Assembly (NCBI GenBank): GCA_035373905.1
Contig: DAOSOK010000056.1
Span: 1 to 21,621, forward strand
Origin: Candidatus Ozemobacteraceae bacterium
Lineage (GTDB): Bacteria; Muiribacteriota; Ozemobacteria; Ozemobacterales; Ozemobacteraceae
Direction of reading: 5' to 3'
Length of the DNA stretch: 21,621 nucleotides
Shown: in pieces, positions 6,693-14,469 of the stretch
Numbering within the stretch: the first letter of the stretch is position 1
Layout: each line of letters starts with the position of its first letter
Made by a program: the position numbers and the translations under genes
The notes under the pieces: generated by a model
What the model was told of the DNA's origin: nothing
What the model saw: only the letters and a program-made list of their open reading frames with translations
Database searches by the model: none

Positions 6693-7271
6693 ATGTTCCG
6701 CAGTGTTTCGATTGTTTGTTTTGTCATCGTTTGTCTGTTCAGCTTTTTGGCAGCGCCGGTTTCGGCCCAGGGCTACAACGACCTCGAGCTGGCCCCGGTC
6801 AGCGCCCCCCAGGGTTTCGAAAACAGTGTCAGCTTCGAAGTCGCCTATTTCCAGAAGGTGAATGGCCAGAAGTTTGAAGTGTTTCCGCCGCGCGCCGAGA
6901 AGGAAAAAGACCTCGATCTGATCATGGCCCAGGTCGTCCGCCATGTCATCGACACCGAATACAACGCCAAGGGCCGCTACCTCGATGAGACGACCCTCAA
7001 CGACTCGACCCCCCAGGAGATCCAGCATCTCGTCTCGACCGACTTCATCAGCCAAGCCTGGGGCAAGTCCGGACAGAAGGAAATCGCTCATTACCTCCAG
7101 CAGCACAGCAACTTCCTCAAGCTGTTCCGGCTCGATGCCTATCTCGACTACGCCGATGACAAGGGCAGCTTCTTCAGCGGCCTCGACACGAACCCCGTCC
7201 TGTTCCGCTTCGGCCAGGAGCGCGGCCGCGACGTCGTGACGATCGTCTTCGTCAACCAATCCGCCGAGTAA
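6693..7271 (+). CDS. Small exported protein of unknown function
   Basis: This 192-residue protein has a clear signal peptide (MFRSVSIVCFVIVCLFSFLA..., likely cut after VSA at residue 25), leaving a mature protein of about 167 residues beginning QGYNDLEL. The mature part is acidic, mixed alpha/beta and without cysteines. It contains a helical stretch (KDLDLIMAQVVRHVIDTEYN), then QAWGKSGQKEIAHYLQQHSN, and ends with the strand DVVTIVFVNQ. I recognise no family or catalytic motif. GGAGG lies about 11 bases before the ATG. It is transcribed towards the ABC-F gene and shares a bidirectional terminator with it. A periplasmic or secreted location follows from the signal peptide; the role is unknown. 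Confidence 0.85.
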   Translation: MFRSVSIVCFVIVCLFSFLAAPVSAQGYNDLELAPVSAPQGFENSVSFEVAYFQKVNGQKFEVFPPRAEKEKDLDLIMAQVVRHVIDTEYNAKGRYLDETTLNDSTPQEIQHLVSTDFISQAWGKSGQKEIAHYLQQHSNFLKLFRLDAYLDYADDKGSFFSGLDTNPVLFRFGQERGRDVVTIVFVNQSAE

Positions 7272-7278
7272 TCCCCCG

Positions 7279-7334
7279 AAAAAACACCGGCCGGATCCCG
7301 CCCCAGAACGGCGGATCCGGCCGGTTTCGTTTTC
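7279..7334. terminator. Bidirectional intrinsic terminator
   Basis: ACCGGCCGGATCC (7286-7298) and GGATCCGGCCGGT (7313-7325) form a perfect 13-bp stem. The plus side is followed by TTCGTTTT. The minus side is followed by G, then six T (complement of 7279-7284). It ends both the small exported-protein gene and the ABC-F gene. Confidence 0.88.
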
Positions 7335-7341
7335 CGACCGA

Positions 7342-8997
7342 TCAGTTCGTGGAAGCGGCGCGCGCGCCCCCGCTGCTTTCGCGCTCTTCGGTGGTTTTGC
7401 GAAGATAATAGTCGTAATCGCCCTCGTAGGATTTCAGGGCGCCGTGGTCGATCTCGAACACCCGGTTCACGAGATGATGCAGGAAATACCGGTCGTGGCT
7501 GACGATCAGAACCGTTCCGTCGAAATTCTGCAGGGCCTCGAGAAGCACTTCGCGGCTGGCGATGTCGAGGTGGTTGGTCGGCTCGTCGAGCACGAGGAAG
7601 TTCACCGGCTGGGCCAGCAGGCAGGCGAGCATGACACGGGTCTTCTCCCCGCCCGACAGGATCGAAACCTTCTTGTCGGAATCGTCGCCCGAGAACTGGA
7701 AGGCGCCGAGCAGATTCTTGATATACCCGACACTGGCCAGGGGAAGCCGTTCCTGGAGCTCCTCGAACACGGTGTGCTCGGGCTTGAGCACGTCGCAGGA
7801 ATACTGGCTGAAATACCCGAGCTGGACGCCCGCGCCCAGACTGCACGTGCCGCCCGTCGCCTCGGTCTGCTGGCTCACGATCTTGAGAAAGGTGGATTTG
7901 CCGGCGCCGTTGACGCCGGTGACGGCGATCTTGTTGCACCGCACCACCGTTCCGGTGACGCCCGAAAAGACCGGCACCGACCTCCCGTCCGGAAGCGGCC
8001 AGGCTTTCGCCAGATCCCTGAAGCTCGCGACGATGTCGCCGCTGCGCTTCGAAGGCGGAAACTCGAACTTGATGACCTTGGGATCGGGCGGCACGACGAT
8101 CCGCTCGATCTTCTCGATCGTCTTCACCCGCGACTGGACCTGGGCTGCATGGGAAGCGCGGGCTGCGAAGCGGGCGATGAACTCCTCTTCCTTCGCGAGC
8201 ATGGCCTGCTGCCGCTTCTGAGCCGCGAGAAGCTGCTCGCGCCGGATCACCCGTTCCCGCAGGTAGAAATCATAGTCGCCGCTATAGGTGGTGATCGTTT
8301 CGCCCGCGACCTCGATGGTGCGGTTGCAGATGCGCGTCATGAACTCCCGGTCGTGGCAGGTCATCACCAGAGAGCCCTTGAACTCTTTCAGCCAGCCCTC
8401 GAGCCAGAGGATCGACTCGATGTCGAGGTGGTTGGTCGGTTCGTCGATCAGCAGCACGTCCGGGTTCAGCAGCAGGATGCGGGCGAGGGCGATGCGCATC
8501 TTCCAGCCGCCCGAAAAGGCCTCGACGGGCTGTTCCCAGCGGTCGGGGCCGATACCCAGGCCATTCAGGATCGTCTGCGCATGTGTTTCCTTCTCATACC
8601 CGCCCAAATGCATGAACTCTTCCTGGATCTTGCCGTAGCGCGCCATTGCGGCATCGTCGAAGCCCCCGTCGGGGTCGGCCATCCGGTGCTCGAGTTCGTG
8701 AAGCTCTTTCCCGAGTTTGTAGACCCTTCCGGCGCCGGCCAGCACCTCTTCGAGGGCGGAGCGGCCCGACATTTCGCCCACCGTCTGCGAGAAATACCCG
8801 ACGACGATGCCGGGAAGCACCGACACTTCCCCTTCGTCTGGTTTTTCCTCGCCCGTGATCAGGCGGAACACCGTGGTCTTGCCGGCGCCGTTGGGGCCGA
8901 CGAGGCCGATCTTGTCTCCCGGCCGAACCAGGAAGCCCGCGTTCTGGAACAGGGTGCGCTTGCCGTACGCAATCTTGACGTTCGAAAGATTGATCAT
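7342..8997 (-). CDS. ABC-F family ATPase (ribosome-associated translation factor type)
   Basis: This 551-residue soluble protein has two ABC ATPase domains and no membrane segments, the ABC-F architecture. Domain 1 has Walker A GPNGAGKTT (34-42), signature FSGGWKMRIALAR (161 onwards) and Walker B LLIDEPTNHLD. Domain 2 has Walker A GVNGAGKST (361-369), signature LSGGEKTR and LVLDEPTNHLD. The basic linker between them (about 235-320; RREQLLAAQKRQQ, RASHAAQVQSRVKTIEK) matches the P-site tRNA interaction motif region. Known members bind the ribosomal E site and rescue or regulate translation; some give antibiotic resistance by target protection. The short C-terminus lacks the long coiled coil of Uup. 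Only a weak GAGA lies before the ATG, in a very A/T-rich leader at 9012-9035. Family certain; subfamily (EttA/YbiT/YdiF) not settled. Confidence 0.95.
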   Translation of the reverse strand: MINLSNVKIAYGKRTLFQNAGFLVRPGDKIGLVGPNGAGKTTVFRLITGEEKPDEGEVSVLPGIVVGYFSQTVGEMSGRSALEEVLAGAGRVYKLGKELHELEHRMADPDGGFDDAAMARYGKIQEEFMHLGGYEKETHAQTILNGLGIGPDRWEQPVEAFSGGWKMRIALARILLLNPDVLLIDEPTNHLDIESILWLEGWLKEFKGSLVMTCHDREFMTRICNRTIEVAGETITTYSGDYDFYLRERVIRREQLLAAQKRQQAMLAKEEEFIARFAARASHAAQVQSRVKTIEKIERIVVPPDPKVIKFEFPPSKRSGDIVASFRDLAKAWPLPDGRSVPVFSGVTGTVVRCNKIAVTGVNGAGKSTFLKIVSQQTEATGGTCSLGAGVQLGYFSQYSCDVLKPEHTVFEELQERLPLASVGYIKNLLGAFQFSGDDSDKKVSILSGGEKTRVMLACLLAQPVNFLVLDEPTNHLDIASREVLLEALQNFDGTVLIVSHDRYFLHHLVNRVFEIDHGALKSYEGDYDYYLRKTTEERESSGGARAASTN

Positions 8998-9070
8998 GCT
9001 TGTCTCGTGCTATATATAATATTCTATATAAATTTCCGTCGCGATGCGTTCCTGACGCACTACCGGCCGA

Positions 9071-9232
9071 TCAGGGCGTCTTTCGGACCAGGACCCAGAC
9101 CGTGCCGTGGCTGCCGGCTCTTCCGCAGGGAGGGAAGATGTCGGCCTTCTTGAATGTCTTCGTCGCTTCGGGGTGGGTCTGGCACTTGTAAATACCGCCG
9201 ATGACGCATCTGTCTCCCGTTTTTCCGGTCAT
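9071..9232 (-). CDS. Small Cys/His-rich protein, YjzC-like
   Basis: This 53-residue protein starts at the ATG at 9232, backed by AAAGGAA about 7 bases upstream; an upstream TTG (9253) is less likely. The sequence runs MTGKTGDRCVIGGIYKCQTH and later FPPCGRAGSHGTVWVLVRK. Its TG-G...GIY start and a final W before a basic tail recall the short YjzC-type family. C9, C17, H20 and C36 (with H42) could bind one zinc ion. The function of such proteins is unknown. It lies between the ABC-F gene (start 8997, same strand) and the divergent EEP lipoprotein gene. The frame is short, but the ribosome site and zinc-like spacing support it as real. Confidence 0.65.
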   Translation of the reverse strand: MTGKTGDRCVIGGIYKCQTHPEATKTFKKADIFPPCGRAGSHGTVWVLVRKTP

Positions 9233-9259
9233 GAATGTTCCTTTGGTGCGCAATTTCCA

Positions 9260-9288
9260 TTGTTCGATGGTTCATGACATGATATCAC
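9260..9288 (+). promoter_or_regulatory. Putative promoter of the EEP-cyclase-channel operon
   Basis: TTGTTC (9260-9265) and TATCAC (9283-9288) are spaced by 17 bases, a moderate match. Transcription would begin within a few bases of the ATG at 9298, which fits that gene's lack of a ribosome binding site. Confidence 0.4.
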
Positions 9289-9297
9289 ATTCGTGAC

Positions 9298-10350
9298 ATG
9301 CATATTCCGATGATATCCCGCGAAACCCGTATCGTATCCGATGTTGCGCGGCGGATGGCGTTGGCCGGCGCAATCGTTTTCCTGAGCCTGTTTTCCGGCG
9401 GCTGCATAGGAACGTTCATGGGCAAAGCTCCCCTCCAACACTGGCGAGATCTGCGAAGCCTCGAGTCCTCGATGACCCGGAGCGGGATCGGAAAGACGCT
9501 TGTCGAACTGACGGCGCCCGAACTGGTGCCGTCGCCGCAACATCTCACGGCCGGTTTGAGGGTGCCTGCCCAGTATCCTGCCTTGATGCCGGCCTTGGGC
9601 GAATCTTCGAGATTTGCTTCGGATGCGTTCAGTCTGCGCGTGCTGACGGCAAACCTGCACCTTCTGCCGCCGCCGTTCGCGGCCGACCATGAGGCGCGCC
9701 TGGACGGATTCGCCCGGATCGTTCGCGGCAGAAATCCCGACCTGGTGCTCCTGCAGGAGGTCTGGCTCGAGCGGTATCTGACCGGGCTCCGCCGCAGGCT
9801 GCCGGAGTATGCCGCTTTCGCCCCGGAACCCCGGGTCGGCAACCCCACGGGGCTCGTCATCCTCTCCAGGCTTCCGCATGCCGACGCCCGCTACCGGATG
9901 TTTCCCGTCCGCCTCGATTTCAATCTCGAAGAAAAACTGGCGCGGAAAGGTTTTCTGGCGGTGACATGCTCCGCCGGCCCCGTTCCCTTCAGGGTCGTCA
10001 CGGCGCACCTCTACGCCCACAAGGGCGATCTCGAGTTCAGCTTCACGCAGGCCCAGTTCCAGGTCTTGAAGGATTTCTGCGGAACGATGGCGGAGCCGGT
10101 CATTCTTGGCGGCGACATGAACCTGGAGCCCGAGGCCTTGTTTCCGCTGGTCGGAGGCGTGTTTGCGATCGAGCCCGACGGCGGGCGGACGGCCGTCCGG
10201 GGCCCACCCGGCCGGCGCATCGATTACGTGATGGCCCGCTCTTCTCTCGACTGGGAGCTCTCGATCCGGTCCGAGGTCGTGACGGAACCGGTTGTATCGG
10301 ATCATTTTCCCGTTTTTGCCGACGTCACGTTCAGGCAAAAAATGCGTTGA
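9298..10350 (+). CDS. Endonuclease/exonuclease/phosphatase-family lipoprotein
   Basis: This 350-residue protein has an Arg-containing N-terminus, a hydrophobic stretch and a lipobox-like FSGGC (Cys36), so it is probably lipid-anchored. After a linker of about 75 residues comes an EEP (DNase I-like) fold with all metal and catalytic motifs: TANLH (117-121), LLQEVW (151-156, metal Glu154), VTAHLY, GGDMN (271-275, Asp273 and Asn275) and SDHFPVF (Asp335-His336). The superfamily cleaves phosphodiesters in DNA, sphingomyelin, inositol phosphates or other esters; the substrate here cannot be told. An extracytoplasmic site argues against DNA repair and suggests a nuclease or lipid/sugar phosphodiesterase. 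No ribosome site precedes 9298; ATG 9310 or 9355 are alternatives, though the 9355 start would lose the Arg-rich n-region. The cyclase gene follows after 24 bases. Confidence 0.85.
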   Translation: MHIPMISRETRIVSDVARRMALAGAIVFLSLFSGGCIGTFMGKAPLQHWRDLRSLESSMTRSGIGKTLVELTAPELVPSPQHLTAGLRVPAQYPALMPALGESSRFASDAFSLRVLTANLHLLPPPFAADHEARLDGFARIVRGRNPDLVLLQEVWLERYLTGLRRRLPEYAAFAPEPRVGNPTGLVILSRLPHADARYRMFPVRLDFNLEEKLARKGFLAVTCSAGPVPFRVVTAHLYAHKGDLEFSFTQAQFQVLKDFCGTMAEPVILGGDMNLEPEALFPLVGGVFAIEPDGGRTAVRGPPGRRIDYVMARSSLDWELSIRSEVVTEPVVSDHFPVFADVTFRQKMR

Positions 10351-10374
10351 AATGTGGTAAAGTGGCTCTCAGCC

Positions 10375-12072
10375 ATGAAACGAACATTGAATCTGGTCAT
10401 CCTCGTTGCCGCGTTCATCAGCGGGATCAAGAGCTTCCCCTGGCTTTCGAAGCAGTTTCTGATCTTTTTCGGGCTCTGGATATGGGCGCTCATCCTCGAC
10501 CTGAACTCCGCCGGCCGTTCCGGGAGCGAAAGCGAGCCTGCTCCCCGGAAGGAGGGAAAGGGCGGGCTGCCCGTTATCGCGGCACCCCAGGCGGAGACGT
10601 CCGTTCCCGAACGGGCCGGGTCCGGAGAAACGCCGGCGATATCCGGGCCGAAAACTCCGGAAGAAGCCGCCCGCGCCAAATTCCGCCTTTCCGCGGCCGC
10701 TCCTGAAAAGGCCGCTCATACGGTTTTCGGGCGCGAGTATGCCGCGTTCACGTTCGAATGGACCAACGTGTTCCTGAGAGTCATGACGCCTTCCGCCGAC
10801 TGGGACGGCCGCATTCGCGGCGCTCTCGCGGAATACTGCGCGCTGACCGGCATCACTCAGGCGCAGATCTATGCAATCGATCCGTCGCGGCCGCAGACGA
10901 TGGTTCTCGCGGCCCAGGTGCCGCCCCAGAGCAGGCCCGCAAAGAGGCCGAGCTTCGAGTACGCCGGCACCTCGTTCGAAAAGCTCGTCGCGGAAAGCGT
11001 GCAGGTCGTTCCCGATCCGAAGCGGCTCGACGTGATGCCGCCCGTTCCGACGAAAATCGCGTCGCCCCTGCTGCACGGAACGAAGCTGATCGGCCTCGTG
11101 AACGTCGAGGAGGCCCCGATGGGGCTGATCGATCCGCCGCTGGAGAAACTTTTTCTGTACCAGATCGGCCAGATTCTGGGCTGTATCGTCGGCGGCATGA
11201 TGGATCAGGCCGGTCTCGAGGCGCGGAACCGGGAGCTCGAAGCCGAAGTGAAGAAGCTTTCGACGCACCAGCAGAAATTGCAGAACACCGCCGAGTTTCT
11301 CGACCAGGAGGTCGATCGCCAGTATTTCGAGAACATCGATCTCGCGAAAGACCGCGAACGCCTGGTGAACAGTTTCCAGAAGTTCGTCTCGCCCGTGCTC
11401 ATCGAGCGCATCCGCAACGACCCGGAGGCGCTCCAGCCCGGCGGCAGCAAACAGCTCGTCACCGTGTTTTTCTCGGACATCCGCGGCTTCACCGAGATGA
11501 GCGAACGCATGGACCCCGCGCGGATCGTCGTTCAGCTCAACGAGTATTTCAACGCGATGACCGAGATCGTTCTCGCGTTCGGCGGCATGCTCGACAAATA
11601 CGTCGGCGACGAGATCATGGCGCTTTTCGGCGCCCCCCTGCCGCTGCCCGACGCACCGGTTCGCGCCATCTACTGCGCTCTCGAAATGAAGGCCCGCCTC
11701 GGGATTCTCCATCGGAAATGGGCGAAAGAGGGCTTCCCCGAGTTCGCCGTCGGCTTCGGCATCACGATCGGCGAGGTGACGGCCGGCTTCATCGGCTCGG
11801 ATAAAGTGCTTTCCTACACGGCGATCGGCGACACGGTCAACCTGGCGAGCCGCCTCTGCGCGAACGCGCAGTCCAGTGAGATTCTCATCAACAGCGACGT
11901 CGCGAAACTGGTGGGCGATGCGCTGAAACTCGAGGCCCTGCCGCCCCTGCTGGTGAAGGGAAAGGCCGAGCCGGTCGAAGTGTTCCGCGTGACCGGCCCG
12001 GGCCGCCTCCCCGACTTCCTGCCGCCCGGAGCGTTGATTGCAGGGGGGAGGGAGGCATCGAACGGTGAATGA
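10375..12072 (+). CDS. Membrane class III adenylate cyclase with GAF-like domain
   Basis: The 565-residue protein starts at the ATG at 10375 (in-frame GTG 10354 possible). Two hydrophobic segments (about 3-18 and 26-42) anchor it in the membrane. A Pro/Ala-rich linker leads to a GAF-like sensor (about 129-275), then a coiled coil (about 281-330; ARNRELEAEVKKLSTHQQKL). The cyclase domain (about 360-550) has both metal Asp residues (FFSDIRGF, Asp368; KYVGDEIM, Asp412). Adenine-choosing Lys408 and Thr482 (YTAIGD), with Asn489 and Arg493, give the class IIIb set, so cAMP synthesis is the expected reaction. A dimer is needed for activity and the coiled coil would supply it. The stop overlaps the downstream channel start by 8 bases. 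The GAF ligand is unknown. Cyclase identity is firm; the GAF call is by size and pattern. Confidence 0.93.
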   Translation: MKRTLNLVILVAAFISGIKSFPWLSKQFLIFFGLWIWALILDLNSAGRSGSESEPAPRKEGKGGLPVIAAPQAETSVPERAGSGETPAISGPKTPEEAARAKFRLSAAAPEKAAHTVFGREYAAFTFEWTNVFLRVMTPSADWDGRIRGALAEYCALTGITQAQIYAIDPSRPQTMVLAAQVPPQSRPAKRPSFEYAGTSFEKLVAESVQVVPDPKRLDVMPPVPTKIASPLLHGTKLIGLVNVEEAPMGLIDPPLEKLFLYQIGQILGCIVGGMMDQAGLEARNRELEAEVKKLSTHQQKLQNTAEFLDQEVDRQYFENIDLAKDRERLVNSFQKFVSPVLIERIRNDPEALQPGGSKQLVTVFFSDIRGFTEMSERMDPARIVVQLNEYFNAMTEIVLAFGGMLDKYVGDEIMALFGAPLPLPDAPVRAIYCALEMKARLGILHRKWAKEGFPEFAVGFGITIGEVTAGFIGSDKVLSYTAIGDTVNLASRLCANAQSSEILINSDVAKLVGDALKLEALPPLLVKGKAEPVEVFRVTGPGRLPDFLPPGALIAGGREASNGE

Positions 12073-12907
12073 ACGGACGGATATGCCGCAGGTGCTGAGC
12101 GGCTGGCGCCGCGCGTGGCATGAGATCATCTTCGAGTCGGATACGCCCGCCGGTCGTGCGTTCGACATCATTCTCATTTTCTGCATTCTTGCCAGCTTCG
12201 GATTCGTCATGCTGGAAAGCATCGGCTCGATCAGTATTGCCTACGGCGACGTTCTGCGCATCGGCGAATGGTTTTTCACGATCCTCTTCACGGTCGAATA
12301 CGTCATGCGCCTGCTCTGCGTGATTCACCCATGGAAATACGCTCTCAGCCCTCTGGGAATGATCGACCTGCTTGCCGTCCTGCCGACGTATCTCGACGTC
12401 CTGTATCCAGGCGCCCACGTGCTGATCTCGCTTCGCGTTCTTCGCCTGCTTCGCATTTTCCGCATTCTCAAGCTGGCGCATTATCTCAAGGAAGCGACGG
12501 TCCTGACGGCTGCATTGAAGGCGAGCAAGGCGAAGATCACCGTCTTTCTTCTCGCCGTCTCCACGCTCGTCACGATCATCGGCTCCGTCATGTACGTCAT
12601 CGAGGGGCCTGAACGCGGCTTCACGAGCATTCCTGTCAGCATCTACTGGGCGATCGTGACGATGACGACCGTCGGCTTCGGCGACATCACCCCGAAAACC
12701 CCTCTGGGCCAGTTGTTCGCCGGCATGGTCATGATTCTCGGCTACGGCATCATCGCCGTTCCGACCGGCATCGTCACGGCCGAAATGACCCGCGCGGCGC
12801 GGAATGCGTCGGAACCGGTCAGCACCCAGTGCTGCATGGCCTGTTCCGCCGAAGGCCACGACGCCGACGCGAAATACTGCAAATACTGCGGCTCCCCTCT
12901 GTTCTGA
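12065..12907 (+). CDS. Voltage-gated-type potassium channel with C-terminal zinc ribbon
   Basis: This 280-residue protein has the six-helix Kv layout. S1 begins near residue 33. S4 (about 123-136, LRVLRLLRIFRILK) has basic residues at every third position (R124, R127, R130, R133, K136). S5 and a pore loop follow, with the K+ selectivity filter TVGFGD (202-207) and then S6 (FAGMVMILGYGIIAVPTGIV). No cyclic-nucleotide or RCK domain follows. Instead the last 25 residues form a CxxC...CxxC zinc ribbon (C257, C260, C272, C275). The start is GTG 12065, because GGGAGGGAGG lies 9 bases upstream; ATG 12083 would be too far. The start overlaps the cyclase stop by 8 bases, implying coupled translation. 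K+ selectivity is expected; gating by voltage is inferred from S4. Confidence 0.93.
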   Translation: MNERTDMPQVLSGWRRAWHEIIFESDTPAGRAFDIILIFCILASFGFVMLESIGSISIAYGDVLRIGEWFFTILFTVEYVMRLLCVIHPWKYALSPLGMIDLLAVLPTYLDVLYPGAHVLISLRVLRLLRIFRILKLAHYLKEATVLTAALKASKAKITVFLLAVSTLVTIIGSVMYVIEGPERGFTSIPVSIYWAIVTMTTVGFGDITPKTPLGQLFAGMVMILGYGIIAVPTGIVTAEMTRAARNASEPVSTQCCMACSAEGHDADAKYCKYCGSPLF

Positions 12908-12935
12908 TCGTCTCGGAGGGAACGCGACAATGTGC

Positions 12936-12986
12936 TCGCATACTCGATACCGTTCGTGCTGAGGTATCGAGGCACGCAATGCCTCG
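12936..12986. repeat. REP-like dispersed palindrome, copy 2 (divergent)
   Basis: It shares CTCGCATACTC and GTTCGTGCTGAG with copy 1 but has a changed right half. CTCGATACC (12943-12951) now pairs with GGTATCGAG (12963-12971), and CGAGGCA (12968-12974) pairs with TGCCTCG (12980-12986). The two overlapping hairpins exclude each other. It lies 36 bases after the K+ channel stop; the rest of 12908-13070 shows no gene. Confidence 0.65.
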
Positions 12987-13069
12987 AGCGACTGTTCGTA
13001 TCCCGTTCAACAGACGGAGAAGGCGGGTGCCGAGTCGTTCGTGTCTTCGCGGATACGGCATCGTGCCGA

Positions 13070-13100
13070 GAAAAAAGGCCGTCACCGGGTGGTGACGGCC
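13070..13100 (-). terminator. Intrinsic terminator of the ygeW-like gene
   Basis: GGCCGTCACC (13077-13086) and GGTGACGGCC (13091-13100) form a perfect 10-bp stem. Reading minus, it is followed by six T (complement of 13071-13076). It lies 24 bases after the carbamoyltransferase stop. Confidence 0.88.
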
Positions 13101-13124
13101 CTTCGAACGGGTTCGGTCAGGGGA

Positions 13125-14312
13125 TCAGGCGATCCGCTCCTTGCCCTGCTTGATCAGCTTGGCGAGCAGGCCGTGAACGTCCTTGAAGCGGCTGGTGAGG
13201 ATCATCGCGGCGATGACGTAAGGCTTGTAGCCGGCTTCCTTGTAGGTCTCGATGCGGTAGCGGTCGAACACGCTGGCGGCGACTTCGCCGGCCTGGCAGG
13301 AGACGTCGGTGATGTCGGCGGGCAGGCAGTGCATGTAGAGCGCCTTGCCCTTCTTGGTGAGCTTCATCATCGCCTCGGTGCACTCCCAGTCCTTGAACTT
13401 CGCATTGTTGGCGAGGCACTGCTTCTCGAGGGCCTTGAGGCCGTCGTGGTCCTTCTTGCGGAGCAGTTCGGTGCGCTTGCCCATGACGGCGAACGGCGCC
13501 CAGCTCTTCGGATACACGATATCGGCGTTCTTGAAGGCTTCCTTCATGCTGGTGCATTCGGTGAACGAGCCGCCGCTCTCCTTCGCGTTCTTCTTGGCGA
13601 CCTTGATGACGTCGGGAATGAGGCCGTAGCCCTCGGGGTGCGCCAGGGCGACGTCCATGCCGAAACGGGTCATCAGGCCGATGATGCCCTGCGGCACGGA
13701 AAGGGGCTTTCCATAGCTGGGCGAATACGCCCAGGTCATCGCGATCTTCTTGCCCTTCAGCTTGTCGAGGCCGCCGAAATGCTCTTTGAGCCAGGCCAGG
13801 TCGGCCATCGCCTGCGTCGGGTGGTCGATGTCGCACTGGAGGTTCACGACCGCCGGCCGCTGGGGCAGAACCTCGCGCTTGAACCCGTCGTCGAGGGCCT
13901 CGCCGACTTCGCGCATGTAGGTGTTGCCGGCGCCGAGATACATATCATCGCGAATACCAACGACTTCCGACAGGAAGGAGATCATGTTGGCGGTCTCGCG
14001 TACGGTCTCGCCGTGGGCGATTTGCGACTTGCCCTCGTCGAGGTCCTGAACGGCGAGGCCGAGCAGGTTACAGGCCGAGGCGAACGAGAAGCGGGTGCGG
14101 GTCGAGTTGTCGCGGAACAGGGAGACGGCAAGGCCGGAGTCGAAGCACCGGGCCGAGATGTTTTCCCTGCGCATGAGTTTCAGCAGATCGGCGATCGCGA
14201 GGATCTGCTTGAGTTCGTCGACGGACTTCTCCCAGGTCAGCAGAAAATCCTTCCCGAACATCTTGCTCTTGTAGCTCTTGATCTCTTTCAACAGGGAATT
14301 CAAATCAGACAT
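13125..14312 (-). CDS. ygeW: Knotted carbamoyltransferase, YgeW family
   Basis: This 395-residue protein belongs to the aspartate/ornithine transcarbamylase superfamily. The carbamoyl-phosphate motif is FRDNSTRTR (66-74), and the second half has the HCLP motif MHCLPADI (near residue 328). The blocks DEGKSQIAHGETVRETANMI, NLQCDIDHPTQAMADLAWL and MTWAYSPSYGKPLSVPQG match YgeW rather than OTC or ATC. The start at 14312 has GGAG just upstream; an in-frame ATG at 14393 lies inside the leader and overlaps the promoter. The substrate of YgeW enzymes is not settled as far as I know; related genes usually sit in purine or ureido catabolism clusters. None of those partners is present here: its neighbours are mutY (upstream) and a K+ channel. 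It has its own promoter and terminator. Confidence 0.93.
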   Translation of the reverse strand: MSDLNSLLKEIKSYKSKMFGKDFLLTWEKSVDELKQILAIADLLKLMRRENISARCFDSGLAVSLFRDNSTRTRFSFASACNLLGLAVQDLDEGKSQIAHGETVRETANMISFLSEVVGIRDDMYLGAGNTYMREVGEALDDGFKREVLPQRPAVVNLQCDIDHPTQAMADLAWLKEHFGGLDKLKGKKIAMTWAYSPSYGKPLSVPQGIIGLMTRFGMDVALAHPEGYGLIPDVIKVAKKNAKESGGSFTECTSMKEAFKNADIVYPKSWAPFAVMGKRTELLRKKDHDGLKALEKQCLANNAKFKDWECTEAMMKLTKKGKALYMHCLPADITDVSCQAGEVAASVFDRYRIETYKEAGYKPYVIAAMILTSRFKDVHGLLAKLIKQGKERIA

Positions 14313-14350
14313 TGGTCTCCATTCCTTTTTTTCATGTATTTCCGTACACG

Positions 14351-14411
14351 CCGAACCAAAGGTTCGGCCGCAGGGACAAGTGATTATATCCAACGCCCGG
14401 AGAATCTACAA
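14351..14411 (-). promoter_or_regulatory. Promoter and 5'-leader hairpin of ygeW
   Basis: On the minus strand a perfect TATAAT (14388-14383) has a weak TTGTAG (14411-14406) 17 bases upstream. Shortly after the predicted start site, CCGAACC (14367-14361 read minus) pairs with GGTTCGG (14357-14351) around a 3-base loop. The leader to the ATG is about 65 bases. Confidence 0.55.
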
Positions 14412-14469
14412 CATCCGAGGTGGACCTCATGGGATATCGTCAGGTCGACTCACCCGCCGAAGAGGTATT

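Noticed and set aside
7444..9153. A 569-codon plus-strand frame opposite the ABC-F gene
   Set aside because: The minus frame has two complete ATPase domains. The plus frame reads as low-complexity shadow with no motif.
10369..12222. A 617-codon minus-strand frame opposite the cyclase
   Set aside because: The plus frame carries the full set of cyclase catalytic residues. The minus frame is Arg/His-rich and matches nothing.
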